A DNA stretch of 64,000 nt from Inquilinus sp. KBS0705 (GTDB taxonomy: Bacteria > Bacteroidota > Bacteroidia > Sphingobacteriales > Sphingobacteriaceae), in assembly GCA_005938025.2 (NCBI GenBank), contig VCCI02000003.1, forward strand, positions 248,001-312,000, given 5' to 3'. The notes under the pieces were generated by a model, which worked only from the letters and a program-made list of their open reading frames with translations, was not told where the DNA came from and made no database searches. Position numbers and translations under genes: made by a program. This document shows positions 51,501 through 59,934 of this stretch, piece after piece. Each line of letters begins with the position of its first letter. Within the stretch, counting starts at the first letter, position 1.

Positions 51501-54500
51501 TTATTTCTCGTGCTCTTCACCTACTAACTCGCCCTTTTTAAGGCTTACATTACCTGTACGTTTTAATACACCCCAACTACTTAATTCGCCTTTAAGCGCT
51601 TTACGAATTGATTTGAACAGGATATAATACATTAGCTGGCGCCAAATAAAACGCTGAGGGATAATGTATACAAGCTTTTTGTAATCTTCCTTCTCCATCC
51701 TGAATGCGATTATAGCAACCAGGAAATCGATCAATACAAATGCAACGTAATAAGTAAGCATTTTTTCGGGCTTGTCGCCAAAAAGGCCCAATAGCATGAT
51801 CAGATCGGCAAGGGGCGAAAATAACGGCAAAATTATCTGGAAAATAAGGATATTAGGCATGCCCACCATCCCGAAGAATTTGTACTTTTTGTTAAATAAC
51901 GCGTCGCGGTTTTTCCAAAAGCTTTGTATTACGCCAAAACTCCAGCGGAAACGTTGTTTTAATAACATGTTTATAGTTTCCGGCGCTTCGGTGTAAGCAA
52001 CAGCCTCGGCACAGTTCTTTATCACATACCCCAACTTTAATATGCGCATAGTTAAATCGCAATCTTCAGCCAGTGTATCATAGGTAAAACCACCTGCCTG
52101 GAATATAGCCGACTTACGGAATGCACCAATAGCACCGGGTACAACGGTAATACTATTGATAATATCAAACGCCCGGCGGTCCATATTTTGAGCGGTGATG
52201 TACTCAATTGATTGCCATTTGGTAATAATGTTGTTTTCGTTACCCACTTTAACCGTTCCGGCAACTGCACCAATTTCAGCATCGGTAAAGTAGGTCATCA
52301 TGTGGTATATGGCATCGGTACGCAGTTGCGTATCGGCGTCAATACAAACCACAAATTCGTTTTTAGCGTGCGATATCCCAAAGTTTAACGCTGATGCCTT
52401 GCCACCGTTTGGTTTGGTTAAAACAGTAACCAACGGGTGCTTGCCATAGGCTTCGGCCACAACCTGGTAGGTCCTGTCTTTACTTCCATCATCTACAAAT
52501 ATGATCTCGAATACACCATATTCGGTCTTTAACAGGCTTTGTATGGTTTTTATGGCGGTAACTTCCTCGTTATAGGCAGGTACAATTATACTTATGGCAG
52601 GTAAATCACTATCTGCAGCTTGGCGCTCTATTTTTTTGTTGACACTAAACTGCCTTGATGCCAGAATGCCTATTAAAATTATACGCCCTATGGCTAAAAA
52701 TATGGCTGTTAAAAACAGGTAGAACAGGAAACGGTTACCTACAAAAAAACCAACAACTACAACATCATAAAACTTACCCCAAAAACTGCTGTTTTCTTCT
52801 TTAGCTTCGGGCATCAGGTCGTCTTTCGTTTTGCCTAAAACATCGGCGATGGTGGTAAATTGGTAACCGTGGCTTTTAAAATAATGAATAATGGCAGGCA
52901 ACGCTTTAACCGTTTCTTCGCGCGTATCGCCACCGGCATCGTGCAGCAATATCATCGATCCGTTGTCTTTTTGCCTGATGGTGCGGGCTACAATACTATC
53001 GGCCGTTACACCGGGTTGCCAGTCCCATGGGTCTATAGATTCGCCTATAGTGATATAGCTTTGCCTGCGGCTTTCAGCAACCGGTATAACCTCTGCTAAG
53101 GTTTGTGGCTCGGCATCCGCGTTAAATGGCGGGCGGAAAAGTATGGTGCTTCGCCCGGTGATAGATTCTATCAGTTTACGGGTCGAATTTAGCTCAAGGT
53201 TTACACGCTCCAAGCCAATGGTCGAAATGTCGGGGTGGAAAAACGTGTGGTTACCTATTTCGTAACCCTCGTCATATATCCTTCTTAAAATAGGGATGTT
53301 TTTTTCAACCATCGATCCTACCACAAAGAAAGAAGCCGGAACTTTCTCCTTTTTTAAAATATCAAGTATACGTGGGGTAAAGTCGGGGTCGGGGCCATCA
53401 TCAAATGTTAAAACAACCTTACCAGGTTTAAGGCCATAGCGGCGTATAACATATTTAGTAGGCAGCTTTATATATTTTTGATTGGTAATGGTATAGCTCG
53501 CGGTATCAAGCGATACATCAATTTTGCCGGTTGTAGGGGTAGTTATCAGGTCTAAGACCTCACCGCCTTCACCTGCATAATCAATCTTATTATTTAAACC
53601 AACGGTGGTTAGTTTTTTAATATCGACGCCCGTCTTTTTTAAAGAATCAATAGAAAGGTTTTCCTGGAAGAAGGTCCAAAGGCGTGGGTCTTCTGTACCC
53701 AGTCGCCACAGTGCCACACCACCCGTTGCCCAATCATCAGCCATGCGTATGATGTTAAAATTGGTTGCCGCATCGGTGAAGTAAACAACATGGTTTAAGC
53801 CATCGGTACCCAAATAGTTGTAATGCAGGTTGGCTGATAAAGGGTCGTAAATGATTTTAGAATTTTTCTGTTGGGCAGTACTAATAGCTTGCTGATAACC
53901 TGCGATAGACCCAACACTGTTTTCGGGCCAGTCGTACCCTCCACCTGCAAAGGTTAGTATGATCTTCTCGCTTGGCACTTTTGAGCAAACTTCATCCAAT
54001 ATCTCTTCTACCCAATGTTGGTGCGAAATGTCGCCTGCGTTGCTGCCGTCGGAGTGTTGGTCAATAGCCATAATGAACAAGAAGTCATTAACATGCTGCA
54101 GGCGTTCAATGTTATATTGCTCATCTTCGGGTACCACATTTTGCGTAACCAATAGGCCATTGGCGTGCATGGTGGCGTATAATTCTTTTTGAAAAGCGAT
54201 GTAGTTTTTGCTGTTACGGTCTTTTACGTCATCAAGGTCTACATTAATACCCTGAAAATTGTAATGCTTCAATCTTTCTACCATGCTGCCAATAAAGGCG
54301 GTGCGTAGCTTTTTATTGCCAAAAATATGTTCAACCTCTTCAACATCATAACCACCTTTAAGGTTGTCGTAGTTAGATAGCGTAACCAGTATTTGTTTTT
54401 TGTATTTTTTGTTGAGGTTGATAAGGCCTGTATCTAATACCGTTTTTAATGTGTCGGAATGTTGGGTAAACGAAAACCCTTCGGTAACCACCATATCCAG

Positions 54501-54875
54501 GTGTTGCATGTATTGCAGCAACGAGTTATAGGCCTGCGGCTCCCATGCACGATAAAAGCCCGCATTAATACGGTTGGCGTTATTTGGGTGTTTTAATTGA
54601 TGCTGGCGGCGTGCCCTTGCCAATTGTTCTATCACCGATTTTTCGATCTTAAAATCCTGGTAACGTTTGGATTTTTTCATCTGATCCATCTCTTCCCTGG
54701 TTATCTTTTTTGGCGCGGGGTCAAGGTTGGGAAGTAGAGGATATTCGGTAGAGGTAACTGTAATTACTGCAGCAACTACCCCACCAATAAGTATAATTAA
54801 AAGTATGCGGCTAAGCCATTTAAAACGGTTCCACCTGCCGGGGTTGTCAGCCTGAAAGACCTGTTTATGGGACAT
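51501..54875 (-). CDS. GH18-polysaccharide deacetylase-glycosyltransferase fusion
   Basis: 1124 residues, anchored by an N-terminal helix (SRILLIILIGGVVAAVITV) and later helices. Parts: GH18-like region at about 105-440; NodB-type deacetylase at about 480-690 (VVLTFDDGPDPDF at 491, GNHTFFHPD, LFRPPFNAD, LLHDAGGD); GT2 synthase at about 762-1010 (IIVPAYNEE, VCIDADTQL, LAEDCDLTMR, QRFRWSFG). This order would make, deacetylate and trim a polysaccharide. In the GH18 part the usual DGxDxDxE is QGINVDLDD, so the acid Glu is Asp and hydrolysis is doubtful. It lies last in the minus-strand series, 46 bp after the Cys-rich membrane protein gene. Confidence 0.9.
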   Translation of the reverse strand: MSHKQVFQADNPGRWNRFKWLSRILLIILIGGVVAAVITVTSTEYPLLPNLDPAPKKITREEMDQMKKSKRYQDFKIEKSVIEQLARARRQHQLKHPNNANRINAGFYRAWEPQAYNSLLQYMQHLDMVVTEGFSFTQHSDTLKTVLDTGLINLNKKYKKQILVTLSNYDNLKGGYDVEEVEHIFGNKKLRTAFIGSMVERLKHYNFQGINVDLDDVKDRNSKNYIAFQKELYATMHANGLLVTQNVVPEDEQYNIERLQHVNDFLFIMAIDQHSDGSNAGDISHQHWVEEILDEVCSKVPSEKIILTFAGGGYDWPENSVGSIAGYQQAISTAQQKNSKIIYDPLSANLHYNYLGTDGLNHVVYFTDAATNFNIIRMADDWATGGVALWRLGTEDPRLWTFFQENLSIDSLKKTGVDIKKLTTVGLNNKIDYAGEGGEVLDLITTPTTGKIDVSLDTASYTITNQKYIKLPTKYVIRRYGLKPGKVVLTFDDGPDPDFTPRILDILKKEKVPASFFVVGSMVEKNIPILRRIYDEGYEIGNHTFFHPDISTIGLERVNLELNSTRKLIESITGRSTILFRPPFNADAEPQTLAEVIPVAESRRQSYITIGESIDPWDWQPGVTADSIVARTIRQKDNGSMILLHDAGGDTREETVKALPAIIHYFKSHGYQFTTIADVLGKTKDDLMPEAKEENSSFWGKFYDVVVVGFFVGNRFLFYLFLTAIFLAIGRIILIGILASRQFSVNKKIERQAADSDLPAISIIVPAYNEEVTAIKTIQSLLKTEYGVFEIIFVDDGSKDRTYQVVAEAYGKHPLVTVLTKPNGGKASALNFGISHAKNEFVVCIDADTQLRTDAIYHMMTYFTDAEIGAVAGTVKVGNENNIITKWQSIEYITAQNMDRRAFDIINSITVVPGAIGAFRKSAIFQAGGFTYDTLAEDCDLTMRILKLGYVIKNCAEAVAYTEAPETINMLLKQRFRWSFGVIQSFWKNRDALFNKKYKFFGMVGMPNILIFQIILPLFSPLADLIMLLGLFGDKPEKMLTYYVAFVLIDFLVAIIAFRMEKEDYKKLVYIIPQRFIWRQLMYYILFKSIRKALKGELSSWGVLKRTGNVSLKKGELVGEEHEK

Positions 54876-54921
54876 GAAAGGATATTAAATTTAGATTGAA
54901 AGTACAATAATAATAACAGTA

Positions 54922-55083
54922 TTAACGCACCGGTTTATTTGTATCGATATTTGAAAAATCGACCCCGCATTTACAGTTACTACCGCAACCCTTTTTTGCG
55001 AAGATGCTTTTATATAACAAGCACCCTACGTAAAAAACAGCTGCTGCAAATAATATAACTATAATAATTGCCTGTATATTCAT
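54922..55083 (-). CDS. Small Cys-rich membrane protein, FeoB-associated type
   Basis: 53 residues, too short to be noticed by length alone. It has one N-terminal membrane helix (MNIQAIIIVILFAAAVFYVG) and then KKGCGSNCKCGVD, a cysteine cluster close to the family once called 'FeoB-associated Cys-rich membrane protein' (CSSGCGGC-type). The codons are in frame to the TAA at 54922. No feoA or feoB is in the window. It could hold a metal or a redox thiol pair, but this is inference. Confidence 0.75.
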   Translation of the reverse strand: MNIQAIIIVILFAAAVFYVGCLLYKSIFAKKGCGSNCKCGVDFSNIDTNKPVR

Positions 55084-55136
55084 GATGCAAAATTAATCAA
55101 TTATATATACGTACATACACAAAAAAAAGTATAATG

Positions 55137-56333
55137 TTATTTGTGCATAAAGGCAACAGTGCCGCCAACCCAGTCAAAATCTTTATTGTACCTAACGCCT
55201 ATCATTTTGCCCCTGCTAAGTCTGGCAAGGTTTATAGCCAGCGTAGGTTTGGTGTCGCCATCAGGCCATAAATAAAGCAATCGTATTTCTATCTTCACTC
55301 CGCCATCCGGCGATTCAAGTACCGGTTCATAAGTTACCTTTTCCTGCAATATCCAATTTTCGGGATCTTTAATTTTTTCGATATCCCCATCCATAATATC
55401 AATAATAACACCCTGCCCTGCAAAAGAGAATAGCGGCTTTAGCACGTAGTTTTGCAGGTCCTCAGGTATTTCCTTTAACTTATGCAAAAACTGCGTTTTG
55501 GGGATGTAATTGCCGCTTAAAAAAGGCATGGTGAACTTGCTTATGCGGTAAAACCAATTTGGGTGAGTTATCCACTCTACATCCAGCGGTTTTCTTATAT
55601 CTTCCACATTATTAAATATATCCGGGTCGCTATCTATCTCGTCAAATATAAGGCGGTTATATATCCTGCGGATTCGCTTTTTTTCGCCGGAGGCCTTTTT
55701 ATAAAATAACTGATTATCCTCTTGAATCAAGTCGGCAAGCGAGACTATTGGGGTGCCTATGTATCCTTCGGTGATGTAAAAATCTACCGCGGTTTTTTGG
55801 TTAGGGGCATCTACATCCATTAATACCACCTCATCCGGCTGGTATGGGCCTATAATGGTCTTTTTAAGCAGATCGAGATAGCCGCTTTTGCTTAAACCAT
55901 TAAAAAAGATGGTTTGATTGCCATGTATATTAAAAGTATGCCTGTAATTTTCACCTAAATGCACCTGGAAACCATATAACGATGGAAAGCCTTGCATCTC
56001 TATCAGTTTAGGCACAATGTTACCGGCATCGTCCTTACAAACCCCAAAATCAAGTGCTATAAAATGGGGGTGATCATTCTCGTTTGCTACCCGCCATTTT
56101 TCGGGGATGGCACGTTCGGATAGTTCCTTAAAATTTGGCTTTAGTATAGTTGCTATGATATCGTCGCCGGCCTGTATCAGTTTATCTCTGAAATCGTCTG
56201 TTAAAAAAACGGGTGTTTCTGCTATACGAAACTCAATTGGTTTTTTAAGGCCGTCGTTAAGATCCACCAAAAAATCAGCATATTTTTCTTCGGTGAAGTT
56301 ATCGTTGAATGTTTTTCTGATTGATGTGTTCAT
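55137..56333 (-). CDS. Divergent ATP-grasp-like protein in amidoligase operon
   Basis: 398 residues with no signal or membrane part. I do not know an exact family, but ATP-grasp-type elements can be seen: the lysine and glycine loop YVLKPLFSFAGQGVIIDI, the strand WILQEKVTYEPV, EIRLLYLWPDG and INLARLSRGKM with an Asn and Arg late in the fold. The N-terminal part has FIALDFGVCKDDAGNIVPKLIEMQGFPSLYGFQV, like the peptide-binding region of other amide-forming enzymes. In position it follows the amidotransferase gene, now split from it by a GIY-YIG cassette. It may ligate a second amine or amino acid. Confidence 0.78.
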   Translation of the reverse strand: MNTSIRKTFNDNFTEEKYADFLVDLNDGLKKPIEFRIAETPVFLTDDFRDKLIQAGDDIIATILKPNFKELSERAIPEKWRVANENDHPHFIALDFGVCKDDAGNIVPKLIEMQGFPSLYGFQVHLGENYRHTFNIHGNQTIFFNGLSKSGYLDLLKKTIIGPYQPDEVVLMDVDAPNQKTAVDFYITEGYIGTPIVSLADLIQEDNQLFYKKASGEKKRIRRIYNRLIFDEIDSDPDIFNNVEDIRKPLDVEWITHPNWFYRISKFTMPFLSGNYIPKTQFLHKLKEIPEDLQNYVLKPLFSFAGQGVIIDIMDGDIEKIKDPENWILQEKVTYEPVLESPDGGVKIEIRLLYLWPDGDTKPTLAINLARLSRGKMIGVRYNKDFDWVGGTVAFMHK

Positions 56334-56359
56334 AGTGATTCTTATTACATTATACCCCC

Positions 56360-56802
56360 TTTGTCATCCTGAGCGATAGCGAAGGATCCATTAGCCAGGT
56401 ATTTTTTACAGCAAAATAAATTAGTTTGTATTAACTGGCGGCCATTCCATTATATCACTGTTTAAGAAAGTCCAATTTGGGTTTTCTTGCTCTATTAAAT
56501 TTACTTTTTTTATTCTTGTCCAGCCCTTAATTTCTTTTTCTCTTTCAATTGCATTGTTAATATAATGATGCCTTTCATACCATATTAAATAAAAACATTT
56601 GTATTTAGATGTAAAGCCGCTTTGCCCGTTTTTACCAAAATAGTGTTCATATAAACGCCGGCTCAAATCATTTGTAACGCCTGTATAAAGCACCTTTTTG
56701 TTGTAATTTGTTAGTATATAAGTGAAAAAGTTATAGTTCGTCATAGACAAAGTTCATTACAAAGCGGCGAATAGATGCTTCGCTATCGCTCAGCATGACA
56801 AA
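56360..56802 (-). mobile_element. GIY-YIG nuclease cassette between 29-bp inverted repeats
   Basis: The left repeat (56360-56388, TTTGTCATCCTGAGCGATAG and on) and the right repeat (56774-56802) are inverted with about 27 of 29 bases equal. Between them is a complete GIY-YIG gene in the direction of the operon. The right repeat forms the 3' end of the amidotransferase gene: its last six codons (FCHAER) and stop lie in or next to it. Confidence 0.85.
56421..56744 (-). CDS. GIY-YIG family endonuclease
   Basis: 107 residues from the ATG at 56744. Seen: FFTYILTNYNKKVLYTGVTNDLSRRLYEHYFGKNGQSGFTSKY, which holds the two YI-L and YTG strands, the following Arg and His, and then NNAIEREKEIKGWTRIKKVNLIE, where a Glu takes the metal-binding place. 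This is the short UPF0213/YhbQ branch, DNA nucleases of unknown use. It lies between inverted repeats inside an operon of amidoligase genes with no functional link. Confidence 0.92.
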   Translation of the reverse strand: MTNYNFFTYILTNYNKKVLYTGVTNDLSRRLYEHYFGKNGQSGFTSKYKCFYLIWYERHHYINNAIEREKEIKGWTRIKKVNLIEQENPNWTFLNSDIMEWPPVNTN

Positions 56803-57622
56803 AGGCTATCGCCTCATCCAAAAAATTAGGGATAATGGTTTTTTGCGTATGCACAATTTTATCAGGGTCCTCTAAGCGTTCGAGCATTTCTTTGTATTTC
56901 TGTTCGCCATGCTCGCTTATTACCTCATCTTTCTTGTCCTCGCGCAAAAGCATCGCTTTTATACCCATAGCGTCAGCCTCCGGGTGAAACTGGGTGGCAA
57001 AGAAGTATTCGTTAAAACGGATAGCCATCATGGCACGCGGCAAGTCAACATAGGGGCGTTCTTTTTCAAGCGCCAGTAGCTGCATGCCCAGTTTTTCCAA
57101 TTTCTTTTCATTAGGATTGGTCACTTGCCATCTGCGCGAGTCGACTGTATAAAACGGATTGGCCAGGCCTTCAAAAATAGCATCATTTTTACCGGCTTCT
57201 GTTAAATGTACCGGCAAAATACCGAACGACGGTGAGCGGCGTGTATTAATATCGCCCAAGCCATACTTTCGGCACATCAGCTGAAACGAGTGACATACAA
57301 AAAATACATGCTTTTTTTGGCCGCTATTGCCCAGGTTATGGTCTTCTAACTTATCTATCAGCCTAAAATATTTCTTTTCCCACTCGGTACCCTCACTGTC
57401 CAGCGGACTACCCGGCCCGCCGCTTGATATGTATACATCGAAGTTTGTACTGGGTACCTGCCCTTTAAGGCGAACGTCGAAAACCTCGTAAGTTAGATCA
57501 AGCCCGTGCTGTACCTTATAGCGCTCCAGAATATCCCGGAAACCCCGCATCCCCTCATTTGCTATGCCATCATATAGGTCTAAAATAGCAACTTTCACTC
57601 CCGGCTTATCTGTCTGTATCAT
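56783..57622 (-). CDS. Type 1 glutamine amidotransferase-like protein
   Basis: 279 residues of class I GATase fold. Seen: VYISSGGPGSPLDS, the nucleophile in FFVCHSFQLMCRKYG, and the His and Glu in FFATQFHPEADAM. In most relatives the Cys lies in G-x-C-x-G-x-Q; here it is F-V-C-H-S-F-Q, so the oxyanion loop differs. It may give ammonia from glutamine to a partner ligase, or act as a gamma-glutamyl hydrolase. It is 5 bp from the GCS2-type ligase gene. Its last residues FCHAER come from a repeat. Confidence 0.87.
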   Translation of the reverse strand: MIQTDKPGVKVAILDLYDGIANEGMRGFRDILERYKVQHGLDLTYEVFDVRLKGQVPSTNFDVYISSGGPGSPLDSEGTEWEKKYFRLIDKLEDHNLGNSGQKKHVFFVCHSFQLMCRKYGLGDINTRRSPSFGILPVHLTEAGKNDAIFEGLANPFYTVDSRRWQVTNPNEKKLEKLGMQLLALEKERPYVDLPRAMMAIRFNEYFFATQFHPEADAMGIKAMLLREDKKDEVISEHGEQKYKEMLERLEDPDKIVHTQKTIIPNFLDEAIAFCHAER

Positions 57623-57627
57623 TAAAT

Positions 57628-58725
57628 TTATATCCCTTTTAAAGTTTGCGATGTAATGTAATCCACCACATCTGCAAAGTTATTATTTTGGTTGTAAATA
57701 GCCAGTTGCCTGTCGGCACCTGTGCCGTTTTCCAGTATTTTGTGCACATATTGCAGGTCGTCGCGGCAACCCAGGTCGTCCACTACATCGTCAACAAAAT
57801 CCAACAGTTCCAGTATAAGGGCGCGTGTATTAACCTCCAGCTCTTTACCAAAATCTATCATTTTACCATCAATACCATATCGGGCTGCACGCCATTTGTT
57901 TTCGTTTATTAAGGCCCGGTTATAGGTAATAAACTTCATGTTTTGCTGCCTAAGCTTGTATAGTTTGGCGCAAATACACTGAAACAAGGCCACCATGGTC
58001 ATGGTTTCGTCTATCAACATGGGGCAATCGCATACCCTGAATTCGATGGTTTGGAAGAAGGGGTGCACCCTCAGATCCCACCATATTTTTTTGGCGTTAT
58101 CTATACAGTTGGTTTTTACCAGCAGCTTTACATAATTGTCATAATCTTCAATACTGGCAAAATAATCGGGTATGCCCGTGCGCGGGAATTTATCAAATAC
58201 CTTGGTGCGGAACGATTTATAACCTGTATTACGCCCCTCCCAAAACGGAGAATTGGTTGATAGCGCGTACACATGCGGCAAAAAATACCGGGCTTGGTTG
58301 GCAATATGTATGGCCATATCACGCGATTGTATGCCCACATGCACATGCAAACCAAAAATAAGGTTCGACCGCGCTGCTTCCTGCAATTCATCTACTATCT
58401 CAAAATACCTTGGATGATCTGTTATAAGCTGGTGCTGCCAATGCGAGAAGGGGTGGGTGCCGGCCGCGCCAATACGTAGGCCAATATCACCGGCTAACTG
58501 CGCTACTGTGCCCCGTAGTTTACCCACTTCTTTGCGGGCTTCCTCGGTATTGCGGCAAATGTGGGTGCCCACCTCTACAACTGCCTGGTGCATTTCGGCT
58601 TTTACCTGGTCTTCGTGTATTTTTTGCGCACTATCTACAATTTTTTGATCATGCGATTGCAGTTCCCTTGTTACCGGGTCAATCACCATAAATTCTTCTT
58701 CAACACCTAAGGTAAACTCGTTCAT
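57628..58725 (-). CDS. Carboxylate-amine ligase, GCS2/YbdK family
   Basis: 365 residues of the glutamate-cysteine-ligase 2 fold. Seen: FTLGVEEEFMVIDPVTRELQSHDQK, the metal and ATP part EMHQAVVEVGTHICRNTEEA, GLHVHVGIQSRDMA and the segment WWDLRVHPFFQTIEFRVCDCPM. These enzymes join a carboxylate and an amine with ATP, making gamma-glutamyl or other amide bonds. With an ATP-grasp protein on each side it fits a pathway that builds a small peptide-like product. Confidence 0.92.
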   Translation of the reverse strand: MNEFTLGVEEEFMVIDPVTRELQSHDQKIVDSAQKIHEDQVKAEMHQAVVEVGTHICRNTEEARKEVGKLRGTVAQLAGDIGLRIGAAGTHPFSHWQHQLITDHPRYFEIVDELQEAARSNLIFGLHVHVGIQSRDMAIHIANQARYFLPHVYALSTNSPFWEGRNTGYKSFRTKVFDKFPRTGIPDYFASIEDYDNYVKLLVKTNCIDNAKKIWWDLRVHPFFQTIEFRVCDCPMLIDETMTMVALFQCICAKLYKLRQQNMKFITYNRALINENKWRAARYGIDGKMIDFGKELEVNTRALILELLDFVDDVVDDLGCRDDLQYVHKILENGTGADRQLAIYNQNNNFADVVDYITSQTLKGI

Positions 58726-58745
58726 AATTGGTTAGGGCTATATAT

Positions 58746-58770
58746 AGCGATGGCTTTTGAGGCCATCGCT
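58746..58770 (-). terminator. Hairpin between the ATP-grasp and GCS2 genes
   Basis: A 9-bp perfect stem (AGCGATGGC with GCCATCGCT) with a 7-base loop, in the 61-bp gap between the two genes on the minus strand. The T-run is weak, so it may reduce rather than stop read-through, or be a processing site. Confidence 0.5.
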
Positions 58771-58786
58771 GTTAACATAAAAGGCT

Positions 58787-59845
58787 TTATTTTTTTGCAG
58801 ACTTTTTAGTCGGCTCTTTGGCTTTTTCAGCTGATATAGGATGGTCAAAAACACCAACCGATACATCTTTTGGAGCCTTTGCTTTCTGCGCTATAAGCGG
58901 CAATTTATTAGCTCCTGTTTTTACAAATTCGCCCCAGGTAAGGTTGTCCAGGCCATCTTTTTGCTTTTTAGCGCGCTCTATAGCGTAGCTGGCGGCCGTT
59001 TCTACCACCCACTCAAAGTTGTCCTGGCCTACGCTGGTAACTTCGGCATCAGGGGCAGGGTTGCAAAAGTCGATGGCATACGGTATACCATCGCGTACCG
59101 CAAATTCAACGGTGTTAAAATCGTAGCCCAGGTACTGGTTTAGCTGTAAAACGTACTTTGTAATGGTATCCAGCATCTTTTTAGATGCGGGCGCTTTACC
59201 ATGTTCGTAGCGTAAATGGTGTGGGTTGCGGGGTTCGTATTGCATAATGCGCACATGCTTGCCGCCTATGCAATAGCAGCGAAAATAGTCATCAAAAATG
59301 ATCTCTTCCTGCAGCAGCATTACCAACTGATGCGTTTGGGCAAACTTGTCCCAAAGGTCTTCCTTATCGCTTATTTTGTATACATCGCGCCAGCCGCCGC
59401 CGTCAAAAGGCTTCATATAGGCCGGGAAACCCACATAATCAAATATGGCATCCCAATCTAAGGGGAAGGCAAGGTTACGGAATGATCGATCATTAGTACT
59501 GGCGGGGTGATCTTTTGAAGGTAAAAGCACTGTTTTTGGTACCGGTACGCCCAATTTTACAGCTAAAGCGTTGTTGAAGAACTTCTCATCAGCGCTCCAC
59601 CAAAAGGGGTTATTGATAACCGCTGTGCCTGTTATAGCAGCGTTTTTAAGTGATGCACGGTAAAAGGGCACATCCTGCGATATACGGTCTATTATTACCG
59701 AATAACCAAGCGGTTCGCCTTGCATCATCTTATCTATACGTACAAATTCGGCACTTATGTTCTTTTCTGCCTTTTCGTTTACACGATCTACAAATGCCTG
59801 CGGGAATGAATTCTCCTGCCCAAATAATATGCCTATTTTTTTCAT
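58787..59845 (-). CDS. ATP-grasp ligase, RimK-like
   Basis: 352 residues. Seen: IGILFGQENSFPQAFVDRV at the start, then the ATP loop FPAYMKPFDGGGWRDVYKI, the strand LVMLLQEEIIFDDYFRCYCIGGKHVRIMQY and the late metal site NTVEFAVRDGIPYAIDFCNPAPDAE. These are the K, E, D/N and metal Asp/Asn positions of ATP-grasp enzymes that form amide bonds through acyl phosphates. The C-terminus is a Lys/Ala tail (EKAKEPTKKSAKK). It is in line with the GCS2, amidotransferase and esterase genes. Confidence 0.9.
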   Translation of the reverse strand: MKKIGILFGQENSFPQAFVDRVNEKAEKNISAEFVRIDKMMQGEPLGYSVIIDRISQDVPFYRASLKNAAITGTAVINNPFWWSADEKFFNNALAVKLGVPVPKTVLLPSKDHPASTNDRSFRNLAFPLDWDAIFDYVGFPAYMKPFDGGGWRDVYKISDKEDLWDKFAQTHQLVMLLQEEIIFDDYFRCYCIGGKHVRIMQYEPRNPHHLRYEHGKAPASKKMLDTITKYVLQLNQYLGYDFNTVEFAVRDGIPYAIDFCNPAPDAEVTSVGQDNFEWVVETAASYAIERAKKQKDGLDNLTWGEFVKTGANKLPLIAQKAKAPKDVSVGVFDHPISAEKAKEPTKKSAKK

Positions 59846-59934
59846 GGTTGATACTTATTTCTTTTTAATTTTTTGACTTGCTATAGCTAAGGTTCTTCAG
59901 TTTTTTACAGGTGCCGGGCTTACTAATATAAAAT

